Of a stretch of 64,000 nucleotides of DNA, positions 20,921 to 31,776 are shown piece after piece. The DNA comes from Gammaproteobacteria bacterium (lineage in GTDB: Bacteria > Pseudomonadota > Gammaproteobacteria > Steroidobacterales > Steroidobacteraceae): assembly GCA_021323735.1 (NCBI GenBank), contig JAJPKM010000025.1, positions 62,001-126,000 on the forward strand, read 5' to 3'. The translations under genes were made by a program, and so were the position numbers. The notes under the pieces were generated by a model that saw nothing but the letters and a program-made list of their open reading frames with translations, was not told the origin of the DNA and did no database searches. Each line of letters begins with the position of its first letter. Within the stretch, counting starts at the first letter, position 1.

Positions 20921-20956
20921 TGCCGCCGACTGCAGCGGCTCACGGGGATGATCAGC

Positions 20957-21889
20957 TCAGGGCATCGGAACGCGCTTGCGGCCTGCCAATTCATCCGCCG
21001 TCTGCTCGATGTTGCGCTGGGCGAAGTGATCGAAATAATTCCACCCGCCGTAGACCGGCTTCAATTGCGGCAGTACCGACTTCACCACGGCGGCGGACCC
21101 CTCGGTACCGCGTGCGGCCGCGACTGCGGTGCGCAGCGCCGCCAGGTAGTCCCTGAAGGCCTGTACGTCGGCAGCCTTGCCGACCTCGCCGTGCCCCGGC
21201 ACGAAGGAAGCCTTGAAGTAATCTTTGAGGAAGGTATCGTTGCTGGCGATTTGCGCCTGAGTATCGGCATCGATTAGGTTCGGCAGGGAGTGGTTCCAGA
21301 ACATGTCGCCGGTGAACACCACGTCTGCATCCGGCACGACCACGACCGAGTCGCCGCCGGTATGCCCGGGGAGTACGCGCACGACGACTTTGCGGTCGCC
21401 CAAGAAAAGCTCAACGCCGTCGCGGTAGACGGCCGAGGGCAGCACCAGCGTTTCGACCAGCTGCTTCTGCTGAGGTGTGATCTTGTCGCCGAAGAACTTC
21501 AGGTTCTCGGTATGTTCCCAGGTCCGCACATTGGCCTGCGCGAGGATCAGCGCCCCGGAATCCTTGAACACGCCATTCCCGGCGACATGATCCAGGTGAT
21601 AGTGGGTATTGACCACGTATCGCACCGGGAGCTTCGTCTTGGCATGGATCTCATCCAGCAATGCCTGCGCGGCCGCCGGATCCACGAAGGAATCCACCAC
21701 CAGGACCCCGTCCGATCCGATGACGAACCCGGCATTGCTGCCCGCCTTGCCCCTGGCAGGCGAGATCGCCGCCCATACCCCGGTGCCGATGGGACGCAGG
21801 GTGAAGAATGGCGTCGGCTCCTCCGCCATGAGGGGTCCGCAGGTGGCGCTCAGCAGACATGCGGCGTAGATCATTGTTCTTATCGACAT
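20957..21889 (-). CDS. exported MBL-fold metallo-hydrolase
   Basis: A 310-residue metallo-beta-lactamase-fold protein with a signal peptide (residues 1-23, ending PLMA). Metal ligands are visible in THYHLDHVAGN (HxHxDH), GHTGGDSVVV, FTGDMFWN and PGHGE, so a two-metal hydrolase site is intact. The substrate is unknown; periplasmic members include lactonases, hydrolases and quinoprotein-relay proteins, and nothing here separates these. The start at MSIRTMIYAA gives a normal signal peptide. It follows the tgpA stop by 58 nt on the same strand, so may be transcribed with it. Confidence 0.87.
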   Translation of the reverse strand: MSIRTMIYAACLLSATCGPLMAEEPTPFFTLRPIGTGVWAAISPARGKAGSNAGFVIGSDGVLVVDSFVDPAAAQALLDEIHAKTKLPVRYVVNTHYHLDHVAGNGVFKDSGALILAQANVRTWEHTENLKFFGDKITPQQKQLVETLVLPSAVYRDGVELFLGDRKVVVRVLPGHTGGDSVVVVPDADVVFTGDMFWNHSLPNLIDADTQAQIASNDTFLKDYFKASFVPGHGEVGKAADVQAFRDYLAALRTAVAAARGTEGSAAVVKSVLPQLKPVYGGWNYFDHFAQRNIEQTADELAGRKRVPMP

Positions 21890-21947
21890 GAGTTCTCCCC
21901 AGGGGCGGTGCTTGAAGCCCGGCATCCTAACGTCATCGGTGATCGGA

Positions 21948-23927
21948 TCAAAGTGTCCGCATCGCTCGCTTGGGTCTGAAGGCGCGCACGCTCGCCTGGA
22001 ACTGGCCCAAAGTAATGCTTCTCGAGGGGGTGGCGTAGCGCAAGGCGGAGTAGTGGCGGCACAGGGCGGTTACCGTTTTCGCAAGATCCGGGCGCTCATG
22101 CGCCACGCGAATCGCGTAGGCCTCCGCGCCTTCGTGGGGCTTGCGTGCGACCCCCGCAGCGGCCAGTTTCGCGCACAGCCGCGCGTACGTGCGGCCCGCG
22201 ACATCTTTGGAAGGAGGGGCGAGTTCGCGATGCACCTGCCAGGTGAGCCAGACGAGCACTAGTGCCATGGCGGTGCCCATGACCAACACCAGTTTCTGGC
22301 CATCCGGTTCCGGGATCTTGAGGAATTCGAGCAATTTGCGCTGTGAGTCCTGATTGAAATCCAAGATGCGTTCGCGCCACATTTCGCGCAGCAGATCGAG
22401 TCGCAGCCGCGCGCCCGCGAACCACGGCGTCTTTCGTTGCCAGCGGCTGGCCAGGGAGTCATCGGCGCCGGCGGCGTTGGACAGCCCCTTCTCGACGCGT
22501 TCCGGGGCGATGGCGGCCGTGGGGTCGACGCGTACCCAGCCGCGTCCTTCGATCCAGATTTCCGTCCAGGCGTGGGCATCGCTCTGCCTCAAGATCCAGT
22601 AGTCGCCGTAGGGATTGAGCATTCCGCCGTGGTAGCCCGTGACCACTCGGGCGGGAATACCGGCGGCGCGCATCAATGCGGCGAAGGCGGAGGCGTAGTG
22701 GCCGCAGAATCCGCGTTTGGTGTCGAACAGGAATTCGTCCACCGAGTTGTCGGCGAGCTTCGGTGGTGTGAGCGTGTAGTAAAACGGTTGCTGGTGAAAC
22801 ATGCCGAGCACGGCGCTCACCAGATCCATGTCATCGGGATGCGCGCCGCGCATTTCCTGCGCCAGCTGCTGCGTGCGCGGGTTGCGGTCCGCCGGTTGAC
22901 GCAGATCGCGGCGGCGCGTTCCCGGCTTCAAGGGTTCCGAGTACTGAACCCGGGTATACGACGTGCCGACCACATCGATGGGCCGCGATAGCGGATCCCG
23001 TTGCATCAGAGTGTAGTCATTGGAGAGCTCAGCGCGCGGTTGATCCCAGGTGGAGGGCCAATCGAGCATGAAAATCCAACGATGTTGATGAGGTTCCATC
23101 ATCACGGTGTAGTGATACGCGGGCCCTTGCGGCTCCTGCGGCGGTGGTGCGCCGCCCGTGCCGGAAGTGCCTCGCGTCCAGGTATGCCCATCGAAGGTGT
23201 CGAGCACCGGACCCCGCCAGTAGCGATCGGATGCCGGCGGGACTCCGGTGTCGAAGCGCACGCGGAAGGCGACTTCATCCGACAAGGCCAATTGGGTGAT
23301 GTCGCCGGGACTCATGGTGTCGCTCAGGCCCGAGGCGGCCGTTCTCGAGTCACTCGGGATTTGCCACAGGGGCGATGCCAACCGCGGGAACAGCAGCCAC
23401 AGGACCAGTGTCAGGGGCAGCGCTTGGGCCAGTACCCGCCCGCCATAGCGCAGGCTGCGCTGCCAACCATGCGCCGAGCCGCTGCTCGTGGCGCGCAGCA
23501 GGGTGGCCGTGGTGAGCCAGCAGACGCCGATCAGATACCCCAGCAGCCAGAAGGAATCGCCTTCCAGCAGCGCGGCCAAGCTCACGAAGTAAATGATCAG
23601 GGTGATGATGTAGATATCGCGCTGGGTTTTCGTCTCCAGCAGCTTCAGGCCCGCGGTTACGCTGAGCAGCGCCGTCCCCGCCGCCAGACCGTTGAAAGTG
23701 TGGAAGCGCAGAAACAGCAGCGGCATCGCCAGGGCGGCGAGCGCGATGAGAATGCCGCGCGGCGGCGCGCCGCTGCCCCTGCGTGCCAACAGCAGGCGAA
23801 TCACGCCGCAGACAACGACGATGGCCAGTACCCAGAGGGGCAGCGCCGTCACATGCGCCAGTAGCGCCAACCCCAAGCAGCCGGATATGCCCAGCAGCTG
23901 TTCGTAGGAAACCCGATCGGTAATCAT
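21948..23927 (-). CDS. tgpA: TgpA-type membrane transglutaminase-like protein
   Basis: A 659-residue inner-membrane protein: about six N-terminal helices (DUF3488), a periplasmic transglutaminase core and one C-terminal helix (VMGTAMALVLVWLTWQV) with a cytosolic tail. The catalytic triad is visible as Cys in KRGFCGHYASAFAALMRAAGIPARVVTGY, His in SDAHAWTEIWIEGRGW and Asp in VRVDPTAA. In Pseudomonas the homologue TgpA is essential; its substrate is not known. The ATG overlaps the DUF58 stop (ATGA), completing moxR-DUF58-tgpA. Confidence 0.92.
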   Translation of the reverse strand: MITDRVSYEQLLGISGCLGLALLAHVTALPLWVLAIVVVCGVIRLLLARRGSGAPPRGILIALAALAMPLLFLRFHTFNGLAAGTALLSVTAGLKLLETKTQRDIYIITLIIYFVSLAALLEGDSFWLLGYLIGVCWLTTATLLRATSSGSAHGWQRSLRYGGRVLAQALPLTLVLWLLFPRLASPLWQIPSDSRTAASGLSDTMSPGDITQLALSDEVAFRVRFDTGVPPASDRYWRGPVLDTFDGHTWTRGTSGTGGAPPPQEPQGPAYHYTVMMEPHQHRWIFMLDWPSTWDQPRAELSNDYTLMQRDPLSRPIDVVGTSYTRVQYSEPLKPGTRRRDLRQPADRNPRTQQLAQEMRGAHPDDMDLVSAVLGMFHQQPFYYTLTPPKLADNSVDEFLFDTKRGFCGHYASAFAALMRAAGIPARVVTGYHGGMLNPYGDYWILRQSDAHAWTEIWIEGRGWVRVDPTAAIAPERVEKGLSNAAGADDSLASRWQRKTPWFAGARLRLDLLREMWRERILDFNQDSQRKLLEFLKIPEPDGQKLVLVMGTAMALVLVWLTWQVHRELAPPSKDVAGRTYARLCAKLAAAGVARKPHEGAEAYAIRVAHERPDLAKTVTALCRHYSALRYATPSRSITLGQFQASVRAFRPKRAMRTL

Positions 23928-24898
23928 CGCCCAGGCTCCGCGGCGTGATCGGACCCGAAGGCAGCAAGTGCTCGCAAGCAGGCGAAGCGATGGGCGGCAC
24001 CGCCCGAAGGTGCGATCTCGCGGCCGGGGATGCGCAGACCATAAGGCCTTTGCGCGGCATCGCTTTCCAGCACCCAGAGGCAGAGCTGCGACAGGCGCGC
24101 CTCCTGCTCCATGCCGTCGAGCGCGGACCATTCGAGCCACTCAGGCTGTGCCGCCAAGCTCGAATAGCTGCGCACCGCGGCCTCGCCGCCGCGCGCCAGC
24201 ACCTTCCAAGCCATGTATTTCAAAGGCACGCCCGGCTCGTAGGCGCGCAGGCCGGAGAAATCCTCATCGCCTCGCGCGTCCGAGTGGGAGCCGCCGCCCT
24301 TGGCGCCCGCGGAAGGTAGAGTTTTGGTTCCGGCGGGTGCGGGCGCCACGTAAATGGTGATGAGCCCCTGCACATAGGTCCAGGAAAAGAACCACCCAAA
24401 GGGATAGCGGGTGCGCAGCTCGAATTGACGAACGACGGTCACGCCGCGCCGTGCGACCGGGGCGATGACCTCGATGGTTCCGCTCTCCCGCGCCGGGATA
24501 CTCCCCATGCCGCTGCCCGCATGACAGCGAGCTTCGACATCGCATCGATCCACATTCGAGGCGTTGCGCAGCGCAAACTCGAAGGTGGCCTCGTGCCCGG
24601 CGAACGCATCGACCTCCGTGGTCACATCCACCGACAGGCGCTGCAGGTTGCGATTGCAGTGATGCATGATGACGAACGCCACGCTCGACATCAAGAACGC
24701 AAACCCCAGCGCGAGGTTGCTGTTGTAGTTGAGGCCGGCGATCAGCATCGCGACGAGTATCGCGCCCAGCATGAACCCGAAGCGCGTCGGCATGAGATAG
24801 ATGCGGCGCCGATGGATGTTGATGGGCAAGCTGTCGCGGCCGTGGCGGCGCATGGCCCAGGCTCGCAATCGCTCGGTAACTGCCCGGCGCACGTTCAC
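23924..24898 (-). CDS. DUF58 domain membrane protein
   Basis: A 324-residue protein with two hydrophobic helices (about residues 38-82) followed by a beta-rich region and the DUF58 signature LRAYEPGVPLKYMAWKVLARGGEAAVRSY, a von Willebrand A-like module typical of MoxR operons. The GTG start is preceded by GGAGG with about 6 nt spacing, which decides the start over in-frame codons upstream. Thought to work with the MoxR ATPase and TgpA in assembling or activating envelope complexes; that role is inferred from family context. Confidence 0.9.
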   Translation of the reverse strand: MNVRRAVTERLRAWAMRRHGRDSLPINIHRRRIYLMPTRFGFMLGAILVAMLIAGLNYNSNLALGFAFLMSSVAFVIMHHCNRNLQRLSVDVTTEVDAFAGHEATFEFALRNASNVDRCDVEARCHAGSGMGSIPARESGTIEVIAPVARRGVTVVRQFELRTRYPFGWFFSWTYVQGLITIYVAPAPAGTKTLPSAGAKGGGSHSDARGDEDFSGLRAYEPGVPLKYMAWKVLARGGEAAVRSYSSLAAQPEWLEWSALDGMEQEARLSQLCLWVLESDAAQRPYGLRIPGREIAPSGGAAHRFACLRALAAFGSDHAAEPGR

Positions 24899-24968
24899 GG
24901 GACCTCCGCGCTCTAGCTGATAAAATTCATGAACAACGGAGAAACTCGCGCATGAATGTACCGATCCT

Positions 24969-24987
24969 TCATGAATTGTCCGGATTA
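24969..24987 (+). repeat. dispersed TCATGAAT motif, copy 2
   Basis: TCATGAATTGTCCGGATTA overlaps the end of the moxR gene. A looser reverse-oriented copy (24914-24934, minus strand TTCATGAATTTTATCAGCTAG with one base inserted) lies about 35 nt away, so the two could pair. Confidence 0.4.
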
Positions 24988-25896
24988 CGGGACGGGAACG
25001 GCCTCGAGCAGCCGGGTCACCGCGACTGCGTCGCTGCCGCGCTGGCGCACGCGATGTTCCACCACCGCCGGAAATATCGCTTGCACATGTTCGGGAATGA
25101 CCGCATTGCGCCCACATATCAAGGCCCAGGCACGGGCGGCACGCAATAACCCGATGCCGGCACGCGGCGAGAGGCCCGCGTTCAAACCCGGTGCGCGCCG
25201 TGTATGGGCGATGAGCGCCTGGACGTAGTCGAGCAGCGCGGGGGCGACATGCACCTCGAGCACGCTCTGCTGCAGCCGGCGAAGGCTATCGGTGGTGGTG
25301 ATGGTCTTGAGCGTTTTCACCAGATCGCGCCGGTCGACGCCGCTCAACAATTCGCGCTCCGCGGCCGCGGCCGGATAACCTAAGTGCACTCGCATCAGGA
25401 ATCGATCCAGTTGCGATTCCGGCAGCGGAAACGTGCCCACCTGGTCCTGCGGGTTTTGCGTGGCGATGACGAAGAACGGTTCCGGCAGGGCCATCGACAC
25501 GCCGTCGAGCGTTACCTGATGTTCTTCCATGGCCTCCAGCAGTGCGCTCTGCGCCTTCGGCGAGGCGCGATTGATTTCATCGGCGAGCACCAACTGGGCA
25601 AAGATCGGGCCGCGCTGGAAGCGGAATTTCCCGGTTTCCCGATCGAAGATCGAGACGCCGAGCACGTCGGCGGGGAGAAGATCGCTGGTGAACTGCACGC
25701 GCTGGAAAGACAGTCCGAGGGTCTGTGCAATACCGTGCGCCAGCGTGGTCTTGCCCACGCCGGGGATATCCTCGATCAGCAGATGGCCGCGCGCCAGGAG
25801 GCAGGCCAGGCACAGCCGGATCTGCGCATCCTTGCCGAGGACGACCTGGTTTAGCTGGGCAAGGATGGCATCGATCTGCGAGTGCAGCGGATTCAT
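24985..25896 (-). CDS. MoxR-family AAA+ ATPase
   Basis: Chaperone-like AAA+ ATPase of 303 residues. Walker [14 protein letters not shown], Walker [25 protein letters not shown], sensor IATQNP and [12 protein letters not shown] are all present, typical of the MRP subfamily that pairs with DUF58 and TgpA. Start overlaps the valS stop by 4 nt, so the set is transcribed after valS or from within it. 86 nt separate it from the DUF58 gene. Confidence 0.94.
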   Translation of the reverse strand: MNPLHSQIDAILAQLNQVVLGKDAQIRLCLACLLARGHLLIEDIPGVGKTTLAHGIAQTLGLSFQRVQFTSDLLPADVLGVSIFDRETGKFRFQRGPIFAQLVLADEINRASPKAQSALLEAMEEHQVTLDGVSMALPEPFFVIATQNPQDQVGTFPLPESQLDRFLMRVHLGYPAAAAERELLSGVDRRDLVKTLKTITTTDSLRRLQQSVLEVHVAPALLDYVQALIAHTRRAPGLNAGLSPRAGIGLLRAARAWALICGRNAVIPEHVQAIFPAVVEHRVRQRGSDAVAVTRLLEAVPVP

Positions 25897-28682
25897 GGGT
25901 GTTTAAGCTGAGTCACCCGCGCAGTCTGGGCCGATAATTGACCGATTTCCGTGCGCAATTCCTCAAGGCGCTGCTGATCTTTGGCCACGATATCGGGCGG
26001 CGCATTTTGGGCGAATTGGCTGTTGCCGAGCTTGGCCTCCAATTTGCTCATGTCAATCTCTGCTTTGCGCAGGCGTTTCGCCAGGCGGTCGAGTTCCGCC
26101 GTCGGATCGATCAAGCCCTTCATGGGCACCAGGATTTCCAGATTTCCCAACAGCGCCACCGATGCAATGGGCGCCGCTTCGCCGGCTGCCAGCACGCGCG
26201 GCGGCTCGATGCCGGCGAGCCGCATCAAGTAGTGCACATTGCGCTCGAGATACTCTACATCCCGCGGTCCCGCATTCTGCAGCAGCACGGCCACCTTGCG
26301 GCTCAGTGCAATATCCATTTCGCCCTTGATCTGGCGCACGCCGAGGATGAAATCCATCACCCAGCGCATTTCCGGCTCCGCCAAGGTGTCGGCGGATACG
26401 GCCGCGGCGGTGGGGAATTCCGCACGCATGAGGGTCTCGCCCTGGACCCCGGCACTCACCCGCACCCGTTGCCAGATCTCTTCCGAAATGAAGGGCGCGA
26501 GCGGATGCAGGGCGCGCAGCAAGGTCTCGAGCGTGTGAATCAGCGTAAAGCGCGTGCCGCGCTTGGCCGCCGGGGAGGCGGAATCTGACTGCAGTACCGC
26601 TTTCGACAGTTCCACGTACCAGTCGCAGAATTCATGCCAGGTGAATTCGTACAGCGCATTGGCGACATTGTCGAGCCGATAGTCGGCGAAGCCGGACTCG
26701 ACCCGCGCCAGCATGGCAGCCAGCCGCGAACGAATCCACCTGTCGGCCAGGCTGTACTCGGCGCCTTGGGGGTTCAGATCCTGACCCTCGGCGTTCATCA
26801 GCACGTAGCGCGCCGCATTCCACAGCTTGTTGCAGAAATTTCGATACTCTTCGACTTTTGCCATGTCGAAGCGCAAGTCACGGCTCTGGGTTGCGAGTCG
26901 CGCGAAGCACAGGCGCAGCGCGTCCGTGCCGTAGGCCGCGATGCCCTCGGGAAATTGCTTGCGCGTGGCCTTTTCGATGCCCGATTTCATCTGCGGCTGC
27001 ATCAGACCCGTGGTGCGCTTCTCAAGCAACGCCTCGAGGGAAATGCCGTCGACGATGTCCAACGGGTCGATGACATTGCCCTTGGATTTGGACATCTTTT
27101 GGCCGTCTTGGTCGCGTATCAGTCCATGGATGTACACGGTGCGAAACGGCACGTCATCGGTGAATTTGAGCCCCATCATGATCATGCGGGCGACCCAGAA
27201 GAAAATGATGTCGAATCCGGTCACCAGCACGGCGGTGGGATAGTAGGCTTGCAGCGCCGGGGTTCGTGCCGGCCAGCCCTGCGTGGAGAACGGCCACAGT
27301 GCGGAGGAGAACCAGGTGTCCAGCACATCCTCGTCCTGGCGCAGCGGGACCGACGCATCGATGCCGTGCACGCTGCGGGCTTCCGCCTCGCTGCGCGCGA
27401 CATAGCAGCGGCCATCCGGGTCGTACCAGGCCGGAATTCGATGACCCCACCACAGTTGCCGGCTGATGCACCAATCGCGGATCTTGTGCATCCACTCGTA
27501 GTAGACGCCGGTCCAGGTCTCGGGCACGAATCGCACGCGACCTTGTTCGACCGCCCGGATCGCGGGCCCGGCCAACGGCTTGATGTCCACGAACCATTGG
27601 TCGGTCAGCAGCGGTTCGAGCACCGCGTTGCTGCGATCCCCACGCGGTACCGTGAGTTTGTGCGGCTCGATGCGCTCCACCAGGCCCATGGCATCGAGGT
27701 CGGCGATAATCTTTGTGCGGGCGGCGAAACGTTCGAGACCGCGGTAGCCATGCGGCACGCTGTCATTGAGCGCGGCATCCAGGGTCATGATGTTGATCAG
27801 GGGCAGAGCATGCCTCTGGCCGACCTCGTAGTCGTTGAAATCATGCGCCGGGGTGATTTTGACGCAGCCGCTGCCGAATTTAGGGTCCACGTAGGCATCG
27901 CCGATGATGGGCAATTCGCGATCCGCCAGGGGTAGGCGCACCTTGCGGCCGATCAAATGCCGATAGCGCTCATCGTCCGGGTGCACGGCGACCGCGGCAT
28001 CGCCCAGCATGGTCTCGGGCCGCGTGGTAGCGACCACGAGATACCCCGGACCCTCGCTCAATGGGTAGCGCAGGTGCCAGAGGCTGCCATCTTCTTCCTC
28101 GGCAACCACTTCCAGATCGGACAGCGCAGTCTTCAGTACCGGGTCCCAATTCACCAGGCGCTTGCCGCGATAGATCAGACCTTCCTGGTGCAGCCGCACG
28201 AACACTTCGGTGACCGTCTGCGACAGAGCGGGGTCCAGCGTGAACATGTCGCGCTGCCAATCGACCGATGCGCCCAAGCGTCGCATTTGCTTCGCGATCA
28301 TGCCGCCGGAAGTTTTCTTCCATTGCCAGACGCGCTCGATGAAGGCTTCGCGGCCCAGGTCCACCCGGCTTTGCCCCGCGGCGTTCAGCTGGCGCTCGAC
28401 CACCATCTGTGTCGCGATGCCGGCGTGATCGGTGCCCGGCTGCCACAGCGTGTCAAAGCCGCGCATGCGATGAAAGCGGATGAGTGCATCCATGATGGTG
28501 TCTTGGAATGCATGCCCCATGTGCAGCGTGCCGGTGACGTTCGGCGGCGGGATGACGATGGAATAGGCGGGCCCGGAGCCGCTGGGCGCGAAATATCCGC
28601 AAGCTTCCCAGTGAGCGTATAGGCGCGTTTCGATATCGGCAGGTGAGTAGGACTTGTCCATGATGTCGGCGTCGGTGGTCAA
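25893..28682 (-). CDS. valS: valyl-tRNA synthetase
   Basis: Class I aminoacyl-tRNA synthetase of 929 residues. HIGH motif as [13 protein letters not shown], the editing domain ([44 protein letters not shown]), KMSKS motif in [17 protein letters not shown], an anticodon-binding domain and a C-terminal coiled coil ([11 protein letters not shown]...) that binds the tRNA. Full length for the family. Overlaps holC by 4 nt upstream and moxR downstream. An internal start at codon 8 ([11 protein letters not shown]) is a good alternative. Confidence 0.98.
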   Translation of the reverse strand: MTTDADIMDKSYSPADIETRLYAHWEACGYFAPSGSGPAYSIVIPPPNVTGTLHMGHAFQDTIMDALIRFHRMRGFDTLWQPGTDHAGIATQMVVERQLNAAGQSRVDLGREAFIERVWQWKKTSGGMIAKQMRRLGASVDWQRDMFTLDPALSQTVTEVFVRLHQEGLIYRGKRLVNWDPVLKTALSDLEVVAEEEDGSLWHLRYPLSEGPGYLVVATTRPETMLGDAAVAVHPDDERYRHLIGRKVRLPLADRELPIIGDAYVDPKFGSGCVKITPAHDFNDYEVGQRHALPLINIMTLDAALNDSVPHGYRGLERFAARTKIIADLDAMGLVERIEPHKLTVPRGDRSNAVLEPLLTDQWFVDIKPLAGPAIRAVEQGRVRFVPETWTGVYYEWMHKIRDWCISRQLWWGHRIPAWYDPDGRCYVARSEAEARSVHGIDASVPLRQDEDVLDTWFSSALWPFSTQGWPARTPALQAYYPTAVLVTGFDIIFFWVARMIMMGLKFTDDVPFRTVYIHGLIRDQDGQKMSKSKGNVIDPLDIVDGISLEALLEKRTTGLMQPQMKSGIEKATRKQFPEGIAAYGTDALRLCFARLATQSRDLRFDMAKVEEYRNFCNKLWNAARYVLMNAEGQDLNPQGAEYSLADRWIRSRLAAMLARVESGFADYRLDNVANALYEFTWHEFCDWYVELSKAVLQSDSASPAAKRGTRFTLIHTLETLLRALHPLAPFISEEIWQRVRVSAGVQGETLMRAEFPTAAAVSADTLAEPEMRWVMDFILGVRQIKGEMDIALSRKVAVLLQNAGPRDVEYLERNVHYLMRLAGIEPPRVLAAGEAAPIASVALLGNLEILVPMKGLIDPTAELDRLAKRLRKAEIDMSKLEAKLGNSQFAQNAPPDIVAKDQQRLEELRTEIGQLSAQTARVTQLKHP

Positions 28683-29131
28683 ACGTTCGCCGTTTCGTCG
28701 ATCTGATGCGTCTCCAGTGTGAGCTTCAGATCCCGATACGCCTTGAAGCGCTCGCGCCCCAAGCGCCGGCGTTCCTCATCGGCGTCGACGATCTCGGCGA
28801 CGCGCGCGCAGTGCTGCAGCTGCGCGGGCAGCCGAGGCGCGAGATTCACCAGCAAATCCGCCTCGAGGATATCGGTGGACTCCAGCACCAAGTGCACCGG
28901 TGTCGCCGGATCGAATGACTGCCCGGCCGCGCACACCTTGTGCGGGATGAACGAGCGTTCGTTGAATGTCCACAGCAAATCGTCGAGTGCCTGCGCATCC
29001 GCCGGCGTGTCGTTGACGATGACGATGTTCAGATCTTTGAGATAGGCCTTTTCGATCAGGCGGCAGGCAAAGGCCCGGCGTTGTGCTGCGGCCGAGCTCT
29101 TCAAGACGTAAAAGTCGACGCGCTCGGTCAT
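28679..29131 (-). CDS. holC: DNA polymerase III chi subunit
   Basis: 150-residue chi subunit, which links the clamp loader (through psi) to SSB. The opening [45 protein letters not shown] and VHLVLESTD fit HolC. Located between pepA and valS, the standard gammaproteobacterial order, with 4-nt overlaps on both sides. Start ATG at MTERVDFYV. Confidence 0.94.
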   Translation of the reverse strand: MTERVDFYVLKSSAAAQRRAFACRLIEKAYLKDLNIVIVNDTPADAQALDDLLWTFNERSFIPHKVCAAGQSFDPATPVHLVLESTDILEADLLVNLAPRLPAQLQHCARVAEIVDADEERRRLGRERFKAYRDLKLTLETHQIDETANV

Positions 29132-30624
29132 GCTGCCTTGGTTCGATGGATCAGGAAATCGACGAGCAGGGGAACCGGCCGGCCGGTGCCGCTCTTTTGA
29201 GCCCCGCTCACCCACGCAGTTCCAGCCACGTCCAGATGGGCCCATGCCAGATCCTTGGCGAACTTGCCGAGGAACGACCCGGCGGTGCAGGCGCCGCCCT
29301 CGCGGCCGCCGACATTGGCCAAGTCCGCGAAGTTGCTCTTGAGTTGATCGACGTATTCCTCGCCAACCGGCAGACGCCAGGCGCGGTCGTCGGCGCGCAG
29401 ACCGGCCGACTCCAGCTCCTGGGCCAACGTGGGGGTGTTGCTCATCAGGCCGCTGATATGGTTGCCCAGGGCGACGATGCAGGCACCGGTAAGGGTGGCG
29501 ACGTCGATCACCGCCGCCGGCTTGTAGCGGCGGCTGTAGGTGATGGCATCGCACAATACCAATCGGCCTTCGGCGTCGGTGTTGAGGATCTCCACGGTCT
29601 GTCCCGACATGGTGGTGACGATGTCGGCAGGCTTCACGGCGGTGCCGCTCGGCAAGTTCTCGCAGGCCGCGACGATCGCCACCACATTGACCGGCAGCTT
29701 GAGCTCCGCAATTGCACGCAAAGTGCCCAATACCGCAGCGCCGCCGCTCATGTCGAATTTCATCTCGTCCATGGCCGGCGGGTCCTTCAGCGAGATGCCG
29801 CCCGAGTCGAAGGTGATGCCCTTGCCTATGAGACAAATGGGCGCCACGGCTTTCCTCGTTCCCCGGTACTCGCATACGATGAGGCGCGGAGGCTCCTCCG
29901 AACCTTGCGCCACGGCGAGGAATGCCCCCATCTTCAGGGCTTTGATGGCGCCGGCATCCAGCACCTTGGTCTTGATGCTCGGGAACTCCTTGGCCAACTG
30001 CAGTGCGCGATTCCCCATGTAAGTCGGCGTGCAGACATTGGGCGGAAGGTTCGCCAGGTCGCGCGCGAAGGCAAGACCGCTGCCGATGGCGGCGCCGACG
30101 CGCAACCCCTCCGCCGCCGCTTTCTCGCCCCGAGCATCCGCGGTCGCCACATGCACCGTCGAGAGTCGCCGCGCCTTGGGTTTCGGCGAGGTCTTCAGAT
30201 CCGGAATCTTGTAGGCATGCGAGGTGAAGATTTCGGACACCATGCGCGCGCGATACTGCACGTCGAGTTCAGGCACCGGTTCCAGGGCGAGGTAGATCAT
30301 CGCATCGCCGGCGCCGGTCTTGGCCAGCGCCTGGGCGCTGGCCTGCAACGCCTTGCGGTATTGTCTGCGTCCGAAGGTCGCGCGCGGTCCCAACCCGACC
30401 AGCAACAGCCGCGAGGCGGTCGATCCGTCGGCCAAGGGCAGCATGAGCGTGTCGCCCAGCTTGGCCGTGAAATCGCCGCTGCCGAGCAGACCGGCGATCA
30501 GGCCGGCCAATTGCTTGTCGATTTGCCTGGCTGCGGTGCTCAGTTCCTCGCTCTCGTAGATGCCAACAACCGCGCACCCGGCCGGGGTGCGCGCCTTTGC
30601 ATCGACAATTGCCATGAATTCCAT
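29128..30624 (-). CDS. pepA: leucyl aminopeptidase (cytosol aminopeptidase)
   Basis: M17 aminopeptidase of 498 residues; the E. coli homologue also binds DNA at cer sites. Two-metal active site motifs are visible: GKGITFDSGGISLKD, DMSGGAAVLG and the signature NTDAEGRLVLCDAI, followed by TLTGACIVALG. The ATG is preceded by GGAG with about 8 nt spacing. First gene of pepA-holC-valS, divergent from lptF across 87 nt, a conserved gammaproteobacterial arrangement. Confidence 0.97.
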   Translation of the reverse strand: MEFMAIVDAKARTPAGCAVVGIYESEELSTAARQIDKQLAGLIAGLLGSGDFTAKLGDTLMLPLADGSTASRLLLVGLGPRATFGRRQYRKALQASAQALAKTGAGDAMIYLALEPVPELDVQYRARMVSEIFTSHAYKIPDLKTSPKPKARRLSTVHVATADARGEKAAAEGLRVGAAIGSGLAFARDLANLPPNVCTPTYMGNRALQLAKEFPSIKTKVLDAGAIKALKMGAFLAVAQGSEEPPRLIVCEYRGTRKAVAPICLIGKGITFDSGGISLKDPPAMDEMKFDMSGGAAVLGTLRAIAELKLPVNVVAIVAACENLPSGTAVKPADIVTTMSGQTVEILNTDAEGRLVLCDAITYSRRYKPAAVIDVATLTGACIVALGNHISGLMSNTPTLAQELESAGLRADDRAWRLPVGEEYVDQLKSNFADLANVGGREGGACTAGSFLGKFAKDLAWAHLDVAGTAWVSGAQKSGTGRPVPLLVDFLIHRTKAA

Positions 30625-30711
30625 ATCGCAAGCTCCGTTTTGTCTAAAAATCGTGGTGCATGGTATTACAAATAGTTTACTAGATTATTGGGAAGGCTCT
30701 AAGCTCAGAGC

Positions 30712-31776
30712 ATGAAATGGACAGTGCAAAGATATGTGCTGCGTGAGGTGGTGCAGACCTGGCTTGCCGTGACCGGCGTGCTGGTCGCCATCCTGGTATC
30801 GAACCAACTTTCCCGGGTTCTCGGCCAAGCGGCCGACAATCAGTACGGCAGGGGCGTGGTATTCGACTTGATCGCGCTCGGTGCCATCATGAACCTGTCG
30901 GTGATCGTACCGGTCGGCCTGTTGCTCTCCGTGGTATTGACGCTGGGCCGGATGTACCACGACAGCGAGATGGCCGCCCTGCAGGCCTGCGGCTTCGGCC
31001 CGGCGCGACTGCTCGCGCCGCTGTTTGGCTTCGCGCTGCTCATTGCCTTAGGGTTGGGCTGGCTCGCCTTCGTGCAGGTGCCGCGTGCCGACAGCCAGGT
31101 ACAGCTGCTGCGCCAATCGGCGATCAAAGAGGCTCAATTCGGCCAGCTGGATGCCGGCAGATTCCGCGCCTTCAGCGGCGGCGACGCCGTGTTCTACGCG
31201 GAACGCGTCGACCAGGAAGGAGTGCTGCACAATGTCTTCGTGCAGCGCGAAGCGGCGGGCCGCATCGAAGTCGCACTGGCGGACACCGCCACATACTCCA
31301 AGACAAGCTCCGGCGCCATGCACCTGGTGACGCTGTTCAATGGCCGGCGTTACGAGGGAGTCCCCGGCCAGGGGGATTTCCGCATCATCGAATTTCGGGA
31401 ACACGGTATTCCCATCGCGACGCCGGAGGATGTTCGCGGGCCCTTGGATCCGGATACCAAGCCGACGCATCTGCTGTGGGGATCTCAGGATCCGTCCGAC
31501 ATTGCCCAGCTGGAATTCAGGGCATCCACGCCGCTGATGGCCCTGATACTGACCTTGGTGGCCGTGCCCCTGAGCAAGCTGCGACCGCGGCAAGGCCGGT
31601 ACGCCCGAGTGGGTTTCGCCATTGTGGTGTACTTCGTGTATTCAAATTTATTGTCTGCCTCCAAGATCTGGGTCGAGAAGGGCGAGTTGACGCCCGCGAT
31701 CGGGGTGTGGTGGGTGCATGCGGCCGCACTGGCGCTGGGACTTTATTTGGTGATGCGCGAAGCGAGGACGACGTGA
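30712..31776 (+). CDS. lptF: LPS export ABC transporter permease LptF
   Basis: Permease of 354 residues that, with LptG and LptB2, extracts lipopolysaccharide from the inner membrane and feeds the LptC-A-D bridge. It shows the YjgP/YjgQ family layout: N-terminal helices (residues about 12-30, 55-78, 100-122), a central periplasmic beta-jellyroll (about 140-260) and three C-terminal helices from ASTPLMALILTLVAVPLSKLRPRQGRYARVG. Overlaps lptG by 4 nt (GTGA). Confidence 0.96.
   Translation: MKWTVQRYVLREVVQTWLAVTGVLVAILVSNQLSRVLGQAADNQYGRGVVFDLIALGAIMNLSVIVPVGLLLSVVLTLGRMYHDSEMAALQACGFGPARLLAPLFGFALLIALGLGWLAFVQVPRADSQVQLLRQSAIKEAQFGQLDAGRFRAFSGGDAVFYAERVDQEGVLHNVFVQREAAGRIEVALADTATYSKTSSGAMHLVTLFNGRRYEGVPGQGDFRIIEFREHGIPIATPEDVRGPLDPDTKPTHLLWGSQDPSDIAQLEFRASTPLMALILTLVAVPLSKLRPRQGRYARVGFAIVVYFVYSNLLSASKIWVEKGELTPAIGVWWVHAAALALGLYLVMREARTT

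Noticed and set aside
28683-29127. T-box or other leader control ahead of valS
   Set aside because: valS lies 4 nt inside the holC end with no leader, and T-boxes are not expected in gammaproteobacteria.
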